This document shows positions 63,585-64,000 of a DNA stretch of 64,000 nucleotides, in pieces (within the stretch, counting starts at the first letter, position 1; each line of letters opens with the position of its first letter). A model generated the notes under the pieces. It made no database searches, was not told the origin of the DNA, and was given only the letters and a program-made list of their open reading frames with translations. This DNA is from Labrenzia sp. R4_2 (lineage in GTDB: Bacteria > Pseudomonadota > Alphaproteobacteria > Rhizobiales > Stappiaceae): contig NZ_JAGHRJ010000001.1 in NCBI RefSeq assembly GCF_017743865.1, positions 992,001-1,056,000 on the forward strand, given 5' to 3'. The position numbers and the translations under genes are program-made.

Positions 63585-64000
63585 TTACTGTTGTTTTTCG
63601 GCTTTTGCGATCTTGATCAAGCGGCGGGCGAGGTTGAGATGCGCACTGAGTATGTCGCTCTCTTCCTCAGGTTTGTCACGCCAAGTTCCGTCTTTCCAGA
63701 ACTTCATCAGGACTTTTGTTATTTCGAGGAGATCGTAACCGTTATTCCGGAAATGGCTCTCTTTTATGGTGACGGGCATTGTCTCCCAGGCAGCGCGCGC
63801 TTCGTTTTCCAGCCGAGCATCTTCAACATCCCCCAATGATTGTCCATCGTCTGACCAAAAATAAGCAAGCTGCATCGCCGGAGCAATTTTGTTGGTCCAG
63901 ATGTAATGCTCACCTATGTTTTCAACGTATCCATGTTCAGCAAGCAGTCTTAACATCGGCCTACACCGAGCAGGCGGAACGAATGGGTCGCGACTGACGG
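63585..64000 (-). CDS. Unknown protein, N-terminus outside the window
   Basis: A frame of at least 138 codons open to the right edge with no stop, so the true start may lie beyond it; an ATG at 63956 would give 123 residues. The sequence reads well as a protein (RPMLRLLAEHGYVENIGEHY), is acidic to neutral and mostly helical, and ends in LIKIAKAEKQQ. I do not recognise the family. Confidence 0.6.
   Translation of the reverse strand, partial: VSRDPFVPPARCRPMLRLLAEHGYVENIGEHYIWTNKIAPAMQLAYFWSDDGQSLGDVEDARLENEARAAWETMPVTIKESHFRNNGYDLLEITKVLMKFWKDGTWRDKPEEESDILSAHLNLARRLIKIAKAEKQQ

Noticed and set aside
1..64000. tRNA, rRNA, CRISPR array, transposase, integrase or att site
   Set aside because: None was found on either strand by eye. 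A tRNA scan could still find one missed.

Overview
The window is a gene-dense piece of chromosome from an alphaproteobacterium of moderate to high G+C. Gene content and order, such as rpsF-rpsR-rplI next to dnaB-alr-radA-cvpA-purF, fabD-fabG-acpP-fabF-mltG-yicC-gmk, and lptF-lptG-lptD-surA-pdxA-ksgA, point to the order Hyphomicrobiales. My best guess is a marine Stappiaceae-like organism (Roseibium/Labrenzia group); this is inferred from memory of gene order and not tested. No tRNA, rRNA, CRISPR array, transposase or integrase gene was seen, so most of the window looks like stable core chromosome with short accessory insertions.

Layout. 1-3530: an RND efflux pair (permease cut by the left edge) with its PadR regulator, then small membrane proteins and an unlisted 49-residue lipoprotein. 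3560-7696: manC (GDP-mannose precursor) diverging from a zinc uptake operon znuC-znuB-zur with a candidate Zur box between them; znuA is absent. 7952-14492: a Gfo/Idh/MocA oxidoreductase, an NnrU protein, the YfgM-like/bamB/der cluster and an inositol-phosphatase-like gene. 14493-17307: an AT-rich leader of more than 600 bp feeding a large LamG-RTX-LamG protein, probably secreted by type I secretion. 17332-26315: a long minus-strand block of core genes (ribosomal S6, S18, L9; DnaB; alanine racemase; RadA; CvpA; PurF) ending in a short-chain dehydrogenase that lacks the catalytic tyrosine. 26561-33999: a MOSC protein, then the fatty acid synthesis cluster, mltG, yicC and gmk. 34039-41677: lipopolysaccharide transport (lptF, lptG, lptD), surA, pdxA and ksgA on the minus strand. 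41914-45436: pepA, then the operon holC-methyltransferase-rhodanese. 

45437-64000 is more accessory. It holds palindromic dispersed repeats, a HAD phosphatase, an AT-richer orphan gene with a phage or T6SS spike-like beta-helix and coiled coil, an ABC-F ATPase, a secreted alpha/beta hydrolase diverging from a membrane-bound AraC regulator, a DUF4344 metallopeptidase, ndk, a YHYH protein followed by a four-EF-hand protein and a lone molybdopterin oxidoreductase, a two-gene membrane unit with an HlyD-like adaptor, a DUF983 protein, a MocR regulator and an exported amidohydrolase. The last three appear tied together by a repeated ATTGACTGCA motif that looks like a MocR operator.

The core blocks work as expected: envelope building (Lpt, BamB, SurA, MltG, Fab), replication (DnaB, HolC), purine synthesis (PurF, Gmk, Ndk) and translation. 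The most promising leads for something undescribed are the orphan spike-like protein (46801-47793), the duplicated-LamG RTX protein with its AT-rich leader, the YHYH/EF-hand pair, and the MocR/DUF983/amidohydrolase module.
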